From: Spirochaetales bacterium
Lineage (GTDB): Bacteria; Spirochaetota; Spirochaetia; ARS1246
Assembly: GCA_016930115.1 (NCBI GenBank)
Contig: JAFGHN010000303.1
Span: 1-5,376 of the forward strand
Length of the DNA: 5,376 nt
Direction: 5' to 3'
Shown: one piece after another, positions 1 through 5,376 of the stretch
Layout of the letters: the number at the start of each line of letters is the position of its first letter
Numbering within the stretch: position 1 is the stretch's first letter
Made by a program: the position numbers and the translations under genes
Notes under the pieces: model-generated
Database searches by the model: none
Seen by the model: the letters and a program-made list of their open reading frames with translations, nothing else
Told to the model about the DNA's origin: nothing

Positions 1-18
1 GCCGGCTTACACCATCCA

Positions 19-26
19 AAAGGAGG
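19..26 (+). promoter_or_regulatory. Ribosome-binding site of livK
   Basis: AAAGGAGG lies 4 nt upstream of the ATG at 31, an extended match to the anti-Shine-Dalgarno sequence that fixes the start. Its strength fits the need for excess binding protein. Only 18 bases precede it, so the promoter is outside the window. Confidence 0.85.
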
Positions 27-30
27 CACC

Positions 31-1173
31 ATGAAACATCGTGTAGCCAGGTTAGCGCTTGCGGCGTCTTTGCTGTTGATTGCATCGATATTCGTTCTCG
101 TATCGTGTTCCGGCAAAGAAAGTGCGGCAGGCCCTATAAAAATCGGAGTATCCGGTCCGTATACCGGGGACCTTGCGTCCTACGGTATCCCGTCTCGAAA
201 GGCGGCGGAAATCGTCATTGAGGCCAAGAATAAAGAAGGCGGTTTATTGAAGAGGAATGTCGAGCTTGTCATTGAAGACGACCAGTGCAAGGCAGAGGTC
301 GCGAGCAACGTCGCGGCGAAGCTTGTCGGTGAAGAAGTAGTGGCGGTCTTGGGACACATCTGCAGCGGCGCGACCACAGCGGCTGCGGGTATTTACGAGA
401 GCTCAGGTATCGTCCTTGTTTCGCCGTCCGCTACCACCCCGGATCTCACCTTGAGCGGTGATTATCCGAACTTCTTCAGGACGATTTCACGTGATGACGC
501 GCAGGCGAAGTTGATTGCCGATTTTGCTCTCGATAAGCTTGGGGCAACAAAAATAGCGATTCTTCATGACAAGGACGCCTACGGCAAAGGTCTTGCGGAG
601 TTTGTCCAGCAGTATGTCGACGAAGACCCGAGAGCGGAGGTGGTTCTCTTCGAAGGAATCACAGCAGGAGCGGTGGACTATTCATCTATCATCAACAAGG
701 TGAAGGCTGCGGGTGCACAAGCCGTCGTATATGGAGGGTATCATCCTGAAGCATCAAAGCTCGTCACCCAGGGGAAAAAAGCCGGATGGAATGTGCCTTT
801 TATTTCCGATGATGGTGTGAAGGACGATACGTTCATCAAGGTGGCCGGTGAGTACGCCGAGGGCGTCTACGCTTCGGGACCTATCGATACTACACAGAGC
901 CCGGAAGCCCAGGCGGCAATCAAGGCCCACCAGGACAAATACGGCGAAGATCCCGGGGCTTTCTTCCTCAATGCTTACGCAGCAATCGAAGCACTCCTCA
1001 ATGCGATCGAAAAGGCGGAGTCGACCGAGTATGAGAAGATCATGGGGGCTCTCAGGAGCAACTATGTAAACACGCCGCTCGGCAGTATTTCGTTTGACGA
1101 AAACGGTGATGCAATAGGAATCGGGTTCGCCATGTTCCAGGTCAAAAATGGCGCTTACGCAGAAGTAAAGTAA
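31..1173 (+). CDS. livK: Branched-chain amino acid ABC transporter, substrate-binding lipoprotein (LivK/LivJ type)
   Basis: A complete 380-aa extracytoplasmic binding protein that should capture Leu/Ile/Val and hand it to LivHM. Residues 1-25 form a lipoprotein signal peptide (basic MKHR start, hydrophobic 8-24) ending in lipobox L23-V24-S25-C26, so the mature protein should be lipid-anchored at Cys26. The rest is a type I periplasmic-binding fold that lines up throughout with E. coli LivJ as I remember it. Cys86 and Cys111 match the LivJ disulfide pair (C53-C78). Ligand-pocket positions appear as Y51, S112, T135, Y184 and Y237, with S133 and D261 where LivJ has Ala100 and Glu226. The motif ITAG (210-213) and YGGYHPE (234-240) are typical. 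The ATG lies 4 nt after a strong AAAGGAGG. The symbol livK follows operon position; livJ would fit the sequence equally well. Family assignment is very secure; exact ligand preference is inferred. Confidence 0.95.
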   Translation: MKHRVARLALAASLLLIASIFVLVSCSGKESAAGPIKIGVSGPYTGDLASYGIPSRKAAEIVIEAKNKEGGLLKRNVELVIEDDQCKAEVASNVAAKLVGEEVVAVLGHICSGATTAAAGIYESSGIVLVSPSATTPDLTLSGDYPNFFRTISRDDAQAKLIADFALDKLGATKIAILHDKDAYGKGLAEFVQQYVDEDPRAEVVLFEGITAGAVDYSSIINKVKAAGAQAVVYGGYHPEASKLVTQGKKAGWNVPFISDDGVKDDTFIKVAGEYAEGVYASGPIDTTQSPEAQAAIKAHQDKYGEDPGAFFLNAYAAIEALLNAIEKAESTEYEKIMGALRSNYVNTPLGSISFDENGDAIGIGFAMFQVKNGAYAEVK

Positions 1174-1181
1174 TACAAAGC

Positions 1182-1219
1182 GGGAGGGGTGCCTGAAAGG
1201 CCCCTCCCATTCTTTTTTT
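1182..1219 (+). terminator. Intrinsic terminator between livK and livH
   Basis: GGGAGGGG (1182-1189) pairs perfectly with CCCCTCCC (1201-1208), an 8-bp G+C-rich stem. An inner CCT/AGG pairing (1192-1194 with 1198-1200) closes a GAA loop, leaving a 2-nt bulge at 1190-1191. A T-rich tract follows, with seven consecutive T at 1213-1219. The hairpin begins 8 nt after the livK stop. The opposite strand lacks a comparable T-run, so it should act only on rightward transcription. As no other plus-strand start is obvious before livH, it is probably a partial terminator that also stabilises the 3' end of livK mRNA. That would yield more binding protein than permease, an arrangement common in binding-protein-dependent operons. 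Confidence 0.88.
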
Positions 1220-1230
1220 GGCGCAGAAAT

Positions 1231-2139
1231 ATGAAGTTTGAATTCTTTCTTGAGCTTTTTGTGGGTGGGCTCACGCGGGGTAGTATATACGCGTTGATCG
1301 CTCTCGGATACACGATGGTGTACGGTATCATAAAACTCATCAACTTTGCTCACGGCGAAATCTACATGATCGGCGCGTTTACCGCTCTCATCATAGCCAG
1401 CGTGCTGTCTTTCACCGGATTACCGCTCCTTGCTATCGCGCTCATCGCAATCACACTCGCGGTCCTTTACTCAGCGGCCTATGGATACACGATGGAAAAG
1501 ATAGCGTACAAGCCGCTCCGGCAGGCCCCGCGCTTGTCTGCACTCATAAGCGCGATCGGGATGTCTTTGTTTCTGCAGAACTACGTTCTTCTGGCGCAGA
1601 CTCCGGATTTTTTGCCTTTCCCTGATCTTATCGGCGAATTTGGATTTCTCAAACCGGTGGAGAATATCATGCGTTCGAGTCAGTTCGTGATCCTGGTTGT
1701 TACGGCGGTGGTCCTTGTCTTGCTCACGATTCTGATCAAGTTCACCCGCATCGGAAAAGCGATGCGGGCCACGGCGCAGGACCAAGTCATGGCTCGTCTT
1801 ACCGGGATTAACATCAACAGGGTGATTTCGATCACTTTCATCATCGGCTCGGCTACAGCGGCGCTCGGCGGCGTGCTCATAAGTTCGCATATAAGCCAGA
1901 TAAATTTTTACATCGGCTTTATCATCGGTATCAAGGCTTTTGTCGCGGCAGTTCTTGGTGGTATCGGAAGCCTTCCCGGTGCCGTCCTCGGGAGTTTTGT
2001 GCTCGGTTTCACCGAAAGCTATGCCACGGGGTATATTTCGAGCGATTATGAGGATGTATTCGCTTTTGCGTTCCTGGTGCTGATCCTCATCTTCAAACCG
2101 TCAGGTATCCTCGGAAAGCCTGAGCTCCAGAAGGTATAG
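1231..2139 (+). CDS. livH: Branched-chain amino acid ABC transporter permease LivH
   Basis: A complete 302-aa inner-membrane permease (E. coli LivH is about 308 aa), one half of the LivHM channel. The N-terminal block contains YALIALGYTMVYGIIKLINFAHGE (residues 20-43; hydrophobic helix leading into the conserved NFAHGE), the clearest LivH signature. Further hydrophobic segments lie at about 48-60, 64-83, 103-122, 151-170, 198-217, 227-244, 248-261 and 276-289. Residues 192-244 (from GININRV to AAVLGGIGS) form the conserved cytoplasmic-loop and membrane region expected to couple to the ATPases. The C terminus, GILGKPELQKV, matches the usual LivH ending. ATG 1231 is chosen over an in-frame GTG at 1189. 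The GTG sits inside the terminator stem and would add 14 residues lacking family resemblance. No Shine-Dalgarno is visible before 1231, which is odd for this operon. Confidence 0.95.
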   Translation: MKFEFFLELFVGGLTRGSIYALIALGYTMVYGIIKLINFAHGEIYMIGAFTALIIASVLSFTGLPLLAIALIAITLAVLYSAAYGYTMEKIAYKPLRQAPRLSALISAIGMSLFLQNYVLLAQTPDFLPFPDLIGEFGFLKPVENIMRSSQFVILVVTAVVLVLLTILIKFTRIGKAMRATAQDQVMARLTGININRVISITFIIGSATAALGGVLISSHISQINFYIGFIIGIKAFVAAVLGGIGSLPGAVLGSFVLGFTESYATGYISSDYEDVFAFAFLVLILIFKPSGILGKPELQKV

Positions 2140-2144
2140 CAGGG

Positions 2145-2218
2145 CACATCGAAAAACCCACCTTTTGATGCCGGCTGCAGCACGCAGGGTGCTACACAAT
2201 GGTGGTTTTTCGTATGTG
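2145..2218 (+). repeat. Long imperfect palindrome in the livH-livM gap (hairpin element or possible bidirectional terminator)
   Basis: Outer arms 2145-2162 and 2201-2218 pair over 17 bp with two single-base bulges (C2159 and T2213): CACAT with ATGTG, CGAAAAACC with GGTTTTTCG, and ACC with GGT. Inside, 2179-2183 (AGCAC) pairs with 2189-2193 (GTGCT) around a 5-nt loop, with two further pairs below it (2176-2177 with 2195-2196). The A5/T5 runs in the arms resemble a bidirectional intrinsic terminator in which the T-run lies inside the stem. The outer pairing beyond the T-run and the branched interior would equally fit a dispersed palindromic repeat (REP/MITE-like) or a structured mRNA element. 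No flanking direct duplication was seen. The structure is directly visible; its role is unknown. Confidence 0.7.
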
Positions 2219-2242
2219 GCGATGTCAGACTTGCAGTTTTTA

Positions 2243-2248
2243 GAGGTG
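2243..2248 (+). promoter_or_regulatory. Ribosome-binding site of livM
   Basis: GAGGTG lies 7 nt before the GTG codon at 2256, matching the core and 3' part of the anti-Shine-Dalgarno complement. It supports the non-ATG start and the full N-terminal extension of LivM. It also shows that livM can be translated independently of the distant livH stop. Confidence 0.7.
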
Positions 2249-2255
2249 CCTATAC

Positions 2256-3569
2256 GTGAATAAGCTGGAAGAACTCAAGAAATCCCTTATTGTCATGATC
2301 TGGATAGTTTTTCTCACTTTTCCGATCATGATCATAAAAGTAAATACCATTGAAAACGTGGTCGAATGGCGGTGGAGCCGGCTCATCGGTATCGCCATCG
2401 GTAGTTTCGTACTTTCATTCTTCTGGCGTTTGGGATTGAGAAGACGCGAAGCCGGGAGAAGGGCACAACAGCACGATGCTCCCGGAGGGGTAGTCTCTGC
2501 CGATGAAGCAAAGGTTCGCGGATCCGGGGCGATCTCACGGATACGTGAGAAGTTGACCATAGATAGAAAGGTTTTCGCGAACAGGAAAGTCCGTCTATCC
2601 GCTTTGGCGGTAATCGGCGCGCTCATTGTTGTTTTTCCTTTCATAACGTCGCTCTATCAAACGAACATAATGATAACCGCGTTGATGTACGTCATACTCG
2701 GCCTGGGACTCAATATTGTTGTGGGTTTGGGGGGAATCCTCAACCTCGGCTATGCCGCATTCTATATGGTAGGAGCGTACAGCTACGCGTTGCTCAACCA
2801 GCATTTTGGGCTCAACTTCTGGATCGCGCTTCCTCTGGGCGCGGCTCTGAGCACGATTTTTGGGGTGTTGCTTGCGTTGCCGTTGTTGAGACTGAGGGGA
2901 GACTATCTCGCGATTGTTACGCTTGCCTTCGCGGAGATTGCGAGGATTGTTATGCAGAATTGGGGAGAGTTCTCCATGGGCCCGGTGGGAATTGCGGGGA
3001 TTCCGCGGCCGGGGTTTTTCGGCATCAATTTCACTCTGCAGCAGGCAACCGATTATATATATTTTCTTGCGATTATCCTCACGATACTCACTATTTTTAC
3101 GGTGAACCGGTTACAAAACTCGCGTCTTGGAAGGGCATGGGTTGCCATGCGGGAGGACGAAATAGCCTGCGAAGCGATGGGTATTGATGTGCGGAAGGCA
3201 AAATTGACCTCCTTCGCTTTGGGCGCCACCTGGGCCGGGATTGCAGGAGTCTTGTTTGCTGCAAAGACCACCTATATCAACCCGGCGAGCTTCACCGTAT
3301 GGGAGTCAATCATCATACTCTGTATCGTCGTCCTCGGCGGGATGGGTTCAATTCTGGGTGTGATCCTTGCCGCTTTGGTGCTGATCCTTCTTCCGGAATA
3401 CCTCCGCGCTTTTTCGGAGTACCGGATGATCATATTCGGGGTAGCGCTGGTGCTCATGATGGTCTTCAGACAGGGCGGTATCATTACCGCGAAACGAAAG
3501 ATGTATACCTTCAAAAAGAATGGTGTCGCTCGGGCCGGCGTACCGGCGACCGACCGAATTGGAAGCTGA
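2256..3569 (+). CDS. livM: Branched-chain amino acid ABC transporter permease LivM
   Basis: A complete 437-aa inner-membrane permease (E. coli LivM about 425 aa), partner of LivH. Residues 1-60 form the LivM-specific N-terminal extension with two hydrophobic helices (about 11-28 and 43-58). An arginine-rich hydrophilic linker of about 50 residues (60-112) follows. The core starts at about 113 and holds YVILGLGLNIVVGLGG (145-160), NLGYAAFY (163-170), LRLRGDYLAIVTLAFAEI (211-228), NRLQNSRLGRAW (284-295), REDEIACEAMGI (299-310) and VVLGGMGS (358-365). These are all diagnostic of LivM; the 286-330 region is the expected ATPase-coupling loop. The last roughly 27 residues are a basic hydrophilic tail. 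Translation starts at GTG with GAGGTG 7 nt upstream. The stop is one base before livG, implying translational coupling. Confidence 0.95.
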   Translation: MNKLEELKKSLIVMIWIVFLTFPIMIIKVNTIENVVEWRWSRLIGIAIGSFVLSFFWRLGLRRREAGRRAQQHDAPGGVVSADEAKVRGSGAISRIREKLTIDRKVFANRKVRLSALAVIGALIVVFPFITSLYQTNIMITALMYVILGLGLNIVVGLGGILNLGYAAFYMVGAYSYALLNQHFGLNFWIALPLGAALSTIFGVLLALPLLRLRGDYLAIVTLAFAEIARIVMQNWGEFSMGPVGIAGIPRPGFFGINFTLQQATDYIYFLAIILTILTIFTVNRLQNSRLGRAWVAMREDEIACEAMGIDVRKAKLTSFALGATWAGIAGVLFAAKTTYINPASFTVWESIIILCIVVLGGMGSILGVILAALVLILLPEYLRAFSEYRMIIFGVALVLMMVFRQGGIITAKRKMYTFKKNGVARAGVPATDRIGS

Positions 3570-3570
3570 T

Positions 3571-4359
3571 ATGGCGGCGGTACTCGACGTGAGAAACCTC
3601 AGCATGGATTTCGGCGGCCTCAGGGCCGTCGATTCGGCGGACGTGGCGGTGGAAGAGGGGGAGATCGTCGCGCTCATCGGTCCAAACGGCGCGGGCAAAA
3701 CCACATTTTTTAATTGCATCACGGGCATGTACAAACCGACACGCGGTGAGGTGCGTATCCATCCGCCGGGGAAGGAAGAAAAGACGATTACCGGCTTGAG
3801 GCCGAACCGGGTGACCGAGAACGGGCTTGCGCGCACTTTCCAGAACATCCACCTCTTTCAAAATATGACGGTGTTGGAAAACGTGATGATCGGACGCCAC
3901 AGCCGGTTGAAAGCCGGGCTTTTCGGCGCGCTCTTCAGGAATCCCGCAACCAGACAGGAAGAGGAGCGGGTCGTTGAAGAGAGCTATCAGATACTCGAAA
4001 AGATCGGGATCGCACGGTACGTGAACGAATTGGCAAAGAACCTTCCCTACGGCGCCCAGCGACGCCTGGAAATCGCCCGGGCAATGGCGACTGACCCGTT
4101 TTTGCTTCTTCTTGACGAGCCCGCGGCGGGAATGAATCCGCATGAGACGAGAGATCTCGACGATCTTATCATAAAAATACGGGACAGCGAGGGAATCACG
4201 ATCCTGCTCATCGAGCACGACATGAGCCTCGTCATGCGGCTGTCGGAGCGTATTTACGTCATGGACTATGGGAAGCTCATTGCTGATGGTACACCGGCAC
4301 AGATTAGAAAGGATCCTGCGGTTATCAAGGCTTATTTGGGGGAAGACTTCAATGCTTGA
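3571..4359 (+). CDS. livG: Branched-chain amino acid ABC transporter ATP-binding protein LivG
   Basis: A complete 262-aa ABC ATPase (E. coli LivG about 255 aa) acting on the cytoplasmic face of LivHM. Visible motifs are Walker A GPNGAGKT (37-44), Q-loop Gln91 in ARTFQNIHLF, a signature motif in the divergent form LPYGAQ (158-163), Walker B LLLLDEP (178-184; catalytic Glu183), D-loop AAGMNP (185-190) and H-loop His216 in LIEHDM. The AAGMNPHETRDL segment and the ending IKAYLGED are typical of LivG and distinguish it from LivF. The long insert between Walker A and the signature (about 95-135) is also LivG-like. ATG 3571 lies 1 nt after the livM stop with a modest GGAAG (3561-3565). An in-frame ATG at 3520 would overlap livM by 50 bases and add 17 residues without family resemblance, so it was not used. 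Confidence 0.96.
   Translation: MAAVLDVRNLSMDFGGLRAVDSADVAVEEGEIVALIGPNGAGKTTFFNCITGMYKPTRGEVRIHPPGKEEKTITGLRPNRVTENGLARTFQNIHLFQNMTVLENVMIGRHSRLKAGLFGALFRNPATRQEEERVVEESYQILEKIGIARYVNELAKNLPYGAQRRLEIARAMATDPFLLLLDEPAAGMNPHETRDLDDLIIKIRDSEGITILLIEHDMSLVMRLSERIYVMDYGKLIADGTPAQIRKDPAVIKAYLGEDFNA
4338..4345 (+). promoter_or_regulatory. Ribosome-binding site of livF inside the livG 3' end
   Basis: GGGGGAAG lies within the last livG codons, 6-8 nt before ATG 4352. It selects this start over the in-frame upstream ATG at 4268 and places initiation inside the terminating gene, consistent with translational coupling of the two ATPases. Confidence 0.65.
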
Positions 4360-5059
4360 GCTTGAAAACGTAAATACTTATTACGGCAACATTCAGGCAC
4401 TGTCCAATTTGAGTATCAGTATCGGCGAAGGCGAGATCATCACGCTTATCGGCGCCAACGGCGCCGGGAAATCTACGACGCTCATGACGATCTGCGGGAT
4501 TGTGCCGGCGCTGTCCGGAAAGATCACCTTTGAGGATGAACGGATTGAGAGACTGTCCACGGACAGGATCGTTGCGAAAGGCATTATCCAGGTTCCCGAG
4601 GGCCGGCGCATCTTTCCCTATCTCACGGTTCGGGAAAACCTCGACATGGGAGCGTACCTGCGGAACGACAAGGCAGAGATAAAGCGGGACATCGAGTACA
4701 TATTCGAGATTTTCCCGATCCTTGCGGAAAGGCGGAATCAAACGGGAGGAACCTTGAGCGGGGGTGAGCAGCAGATGCTCGCGATATCCCGGGGTTTGAT
4801 GGGTAAACCGCGGCTCTTGCTTCTTGATGAGCCGTCCCTCGGTCTTGCGCCGCTCATCGTGACGCAGATTTTCAGCATCATCCGTAAGATAAACGAGGAG
4901 AATGACACAACTATCTTTCTCGTCGAGCAGAACGCGAACCAGGCGCTGAAAGTGGCCCATCGCGGGTATGTCATGGAGACGGGAAGGATCACCCTTGCTG
5001 ATACCTGTGAAAACCTGATGCAAAATGACGATGTGCGCAAGGCGTATCTTGGTGTGTAG
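4352..5059 (+). CDS. livF: Branched-chain amino acid ABC transporter ATP-binding protein LivF
   Basis: A complete 235-aa ABC ATPase (E. coli LivF about 237 aa) that should pair with LivG to drive import. It shows MLELENVNTYYGNIQAL at the N terminus, Walker A GANGAGKS (34-41), Q-loop Gln80 followed by VPEGRRIFPYLTV (81-93; a LivF hallmark), the canonical signature LSGGEQ (135-140), Walker B LLLLDEP (155-161; Glu160), D-loop SLGLAP (162-167) and VEQNANQAL (191-199). The usual H-loop histidine is Gln193, as in E. coli LivF, so this is a family trait rather than damage. The ending VRKAYLGV is typical. The start overlaps the end of livG by 8 nt (4352-4359) in another frame. An in-frame ATG at 4268 would add 28 unrelated residues and was rejected. 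Confidence 0.96.
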   Translation: MLELENVNTYYGNIQALSNLSISIGEGEIITLIGANGAGKSTTLMTICGIVPALSGKITFEDERIERLSTDRIVAKGIIQVPEGRRIFPYLTVRENLDMGAYLRNDKAEIKRDIEYIFEIFPILAERRNQTGGTLSGGEQQMLAISRGLMGKPRLLLLDEPSLGLAPLIVTQIFSIIRKINEENDTTIFLVEQNANQALKVAHRGYVMETGRITLADTCENLMQNDDVRKAYLGV

Positions 5060-5066
5060 GCTCGTG

Positions 5067-5074
5067 AAAGGAGG
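5067..5074 (+). promoter_or_regulatory. Ribosome-binding site of the CBS-domain gene
   Basis: AAAGGAGG lies 6 nt before ATG 5081, in the 21-bp gap after livF. It is one of the two strongest sites in the window, comparable to that of livK, suggesting that the downstream protein is made in quantity from the same transcript. Confidence 0.8.
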
Positions 5075-5080
5075 ACTGCT

Positions 5081-5376
5081 ATGACTGTCGGGAACCGCAT
5101 GACGAAAAATCCGGTCACCGTGCCGCATACCACCCCGGTTACCGAGGCACGGAAGATAATGCAGCGTGAAAAAATACATCGCCTGCCTGTCGAGGACCGC
5201 AAGGGCAAGCTCGTGGGAATCGTCACCGAGAAAGACATACTGTACGCTTCGCCGTCTCCGGCGAGCACTCTCGACGTTTACGAAATAGCGCATCTGCTCG
5301 GCCAGTTGACCGTGGAAAAAGTGATGACGCGGAAGGTGATCACCGTTCCCGAAAGCTCGACTATCGAAGACGCCGC
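5081..5376 (+). CDS. CBS-domain protein, 5' part (AcuB-like; possible CBS-ACT protein)
   Basis: This reading frame starts at ATG 5081 and is still open at the window edge: 98 codons plus 2 bases, so the C terminus is missing. Residues 1-54 make a first CBS repeat: VGNRMTKNPVTV (3-14), EARKIMQREKIHRLPVED (22-39), GKLVGIVTEKDIL (42-54). The connecting segment ASPSPASTLDVYEIAHLLGQL (56-76; ASPSPA, then VYE) leads into a second repeat from VEKVMTRKVITV (78-89). CBS pairs usually bind adenine nucleotides and act as energy or metabolite sensors. The ASPSPA...VYE linker is, from memory, characteristic of AcuB-like proteins that often carry a C-terminal ACT domain; that part cannot be seen here. It lies 21 bp after livF with no terminator between, so it is probably co-transcribed and may link importer use to intracellular state. 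The latter role is inference. Confidence 0.88.
   Translation, partial: MTVGNRMTKNPVTVPHTTPVTEARKIMQREKIHRLPVEDRKGKLVGIVTEKDILYASPSPASTLDVYEIAHLLGQLTVEKVMTRKVITVPESSTIEDA

Noticed and set aside
1189..1230. In-frame GTG extension of livH by 14 codons
   Set aside because: The GTG lies in the terminator stem with purines too close to serve as a Shine-Dalgarno. The added residues (MPERPLPFFFWRRN) do not resemble a LivH N terminus, whereas the protein from ATG 1231 does.
754..1353. Minus-strand open frame of 199 codons across the livK end, terminator and livH start
   Set aside because: It spans the terminator hairpin and two real genes, and its translation has no recognisable motif.
2165..2256. 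Possible sigma-70 promoter before livM (TTGATG or TTGCAG with TACACA or TATACG)
   Set aside because: The spacings are 22 and 14 bases, both far from 16-18, and the second -10 candidate abuts the start codon. No good promoter is visible in the gap, though a divergent one cannot be excluded.
3520..3570. Upstream ATG for livG within livM
   Set aside because: It would overlap livM by 50 bases and add 17 residues absent from LivG proteins. ATG 3571 starts directly at the conserved beta strand.
3511..4218. Minus-strand open frame of 235 codons opposite livG
   Set aside because: It shadows the complete LivG frame; no ribosome-binding site or domain was seen.
4971..4996. Loss of the H-loop histidine in livF as a sign of a damaged ATPase
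   Set aside because: Gln at this position within VEQNANQAL is the normal LivF sequence, and all other motifs are intact, so this is not a pseudogene.
4349..5293. Minus-strand open frame of 314 codons opposite livF and the CBS gene
   Set aside because: It lies fully opposite two genes with unmistakable family motifs, its product is rich in Arg/His with no recognisable domain, and it crosses the livF-CBS boundary. It is a mirror of plus-strand codon bias.
1..5376. Mobile elements, CRISPR arrays, tRNA genes, phage or defence genes
   Set aside because: No transposase, repeat-spacer array, cloverleaf or defence-type domain was found; apart from the two short structured gaps the window is filled by transporter genes and the CBS gene.

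Overview
This 5.4 kb window is one plus-strand operon encoding a branched-chain amino acid ABC importer of the LivKHMGF (HAAT) family. The order is livK (lipoprotein substrate-binding protein), livH and livM (two permeases), livG and livF (two ATPases), then the 5' part of a CBS-domain gene that runs off the right edge. All five transporter genes are intact, close to E. coli length, and recognisable from end to end by family motifs. No mobile element, tRNA, rRNA or CRISPR array is visible, and the window contains no unknown multigene system.

Organism: a bacterium of middling G+C (roughly half, by eye) with clear Shine-Dalgarno sites. The binding protein has a lipobox (L-V-S-C) rather than a plain cleavable signal peptide. 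This suggests a diderm that anchors its binding proteins by lipid, such as a spirochaete or a deltaproteobacteria-like lineage. It does not exclude other groups, and the assignment is an inference.

Layout: livK (31-1173) is followed by a textbook intrinsic terminator (1182-1219), which probably lets livK mRNA accumulate above the permease mRNA. livH (1231-2139) starts just after the terminator's T-tract and has no visible Shine-Dalgarno site. A 116-bp gap (2140-2255) holds a long imperfect palindrome (2145-2218), an unusual insertion between two permease genes whose products are needed in equal amounts. livM (2256-3569, GTG start), livG (3571-4359) and livF (4352-5059) are tightly packed, with a 1-bp gap and then an 8-bp overlap. 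The CBS gene (5081 to the end) follows 21 bp later behind a strong ribosome-binding site.

Working model: LivK binds Leu/Ile/Val outside the inner membrane and delivers it to the LivH-LivM channel. The LivG-LivF heterodimer powers import. Motif pairing suggests one consensus and one degenerate ATP site. The CBS protein resembles a family that often carries a C-terminal ACT domain, so it could be an intracellular nucleotide or amino-acid sensor linked to this importer; the end of the gene is outside the window.
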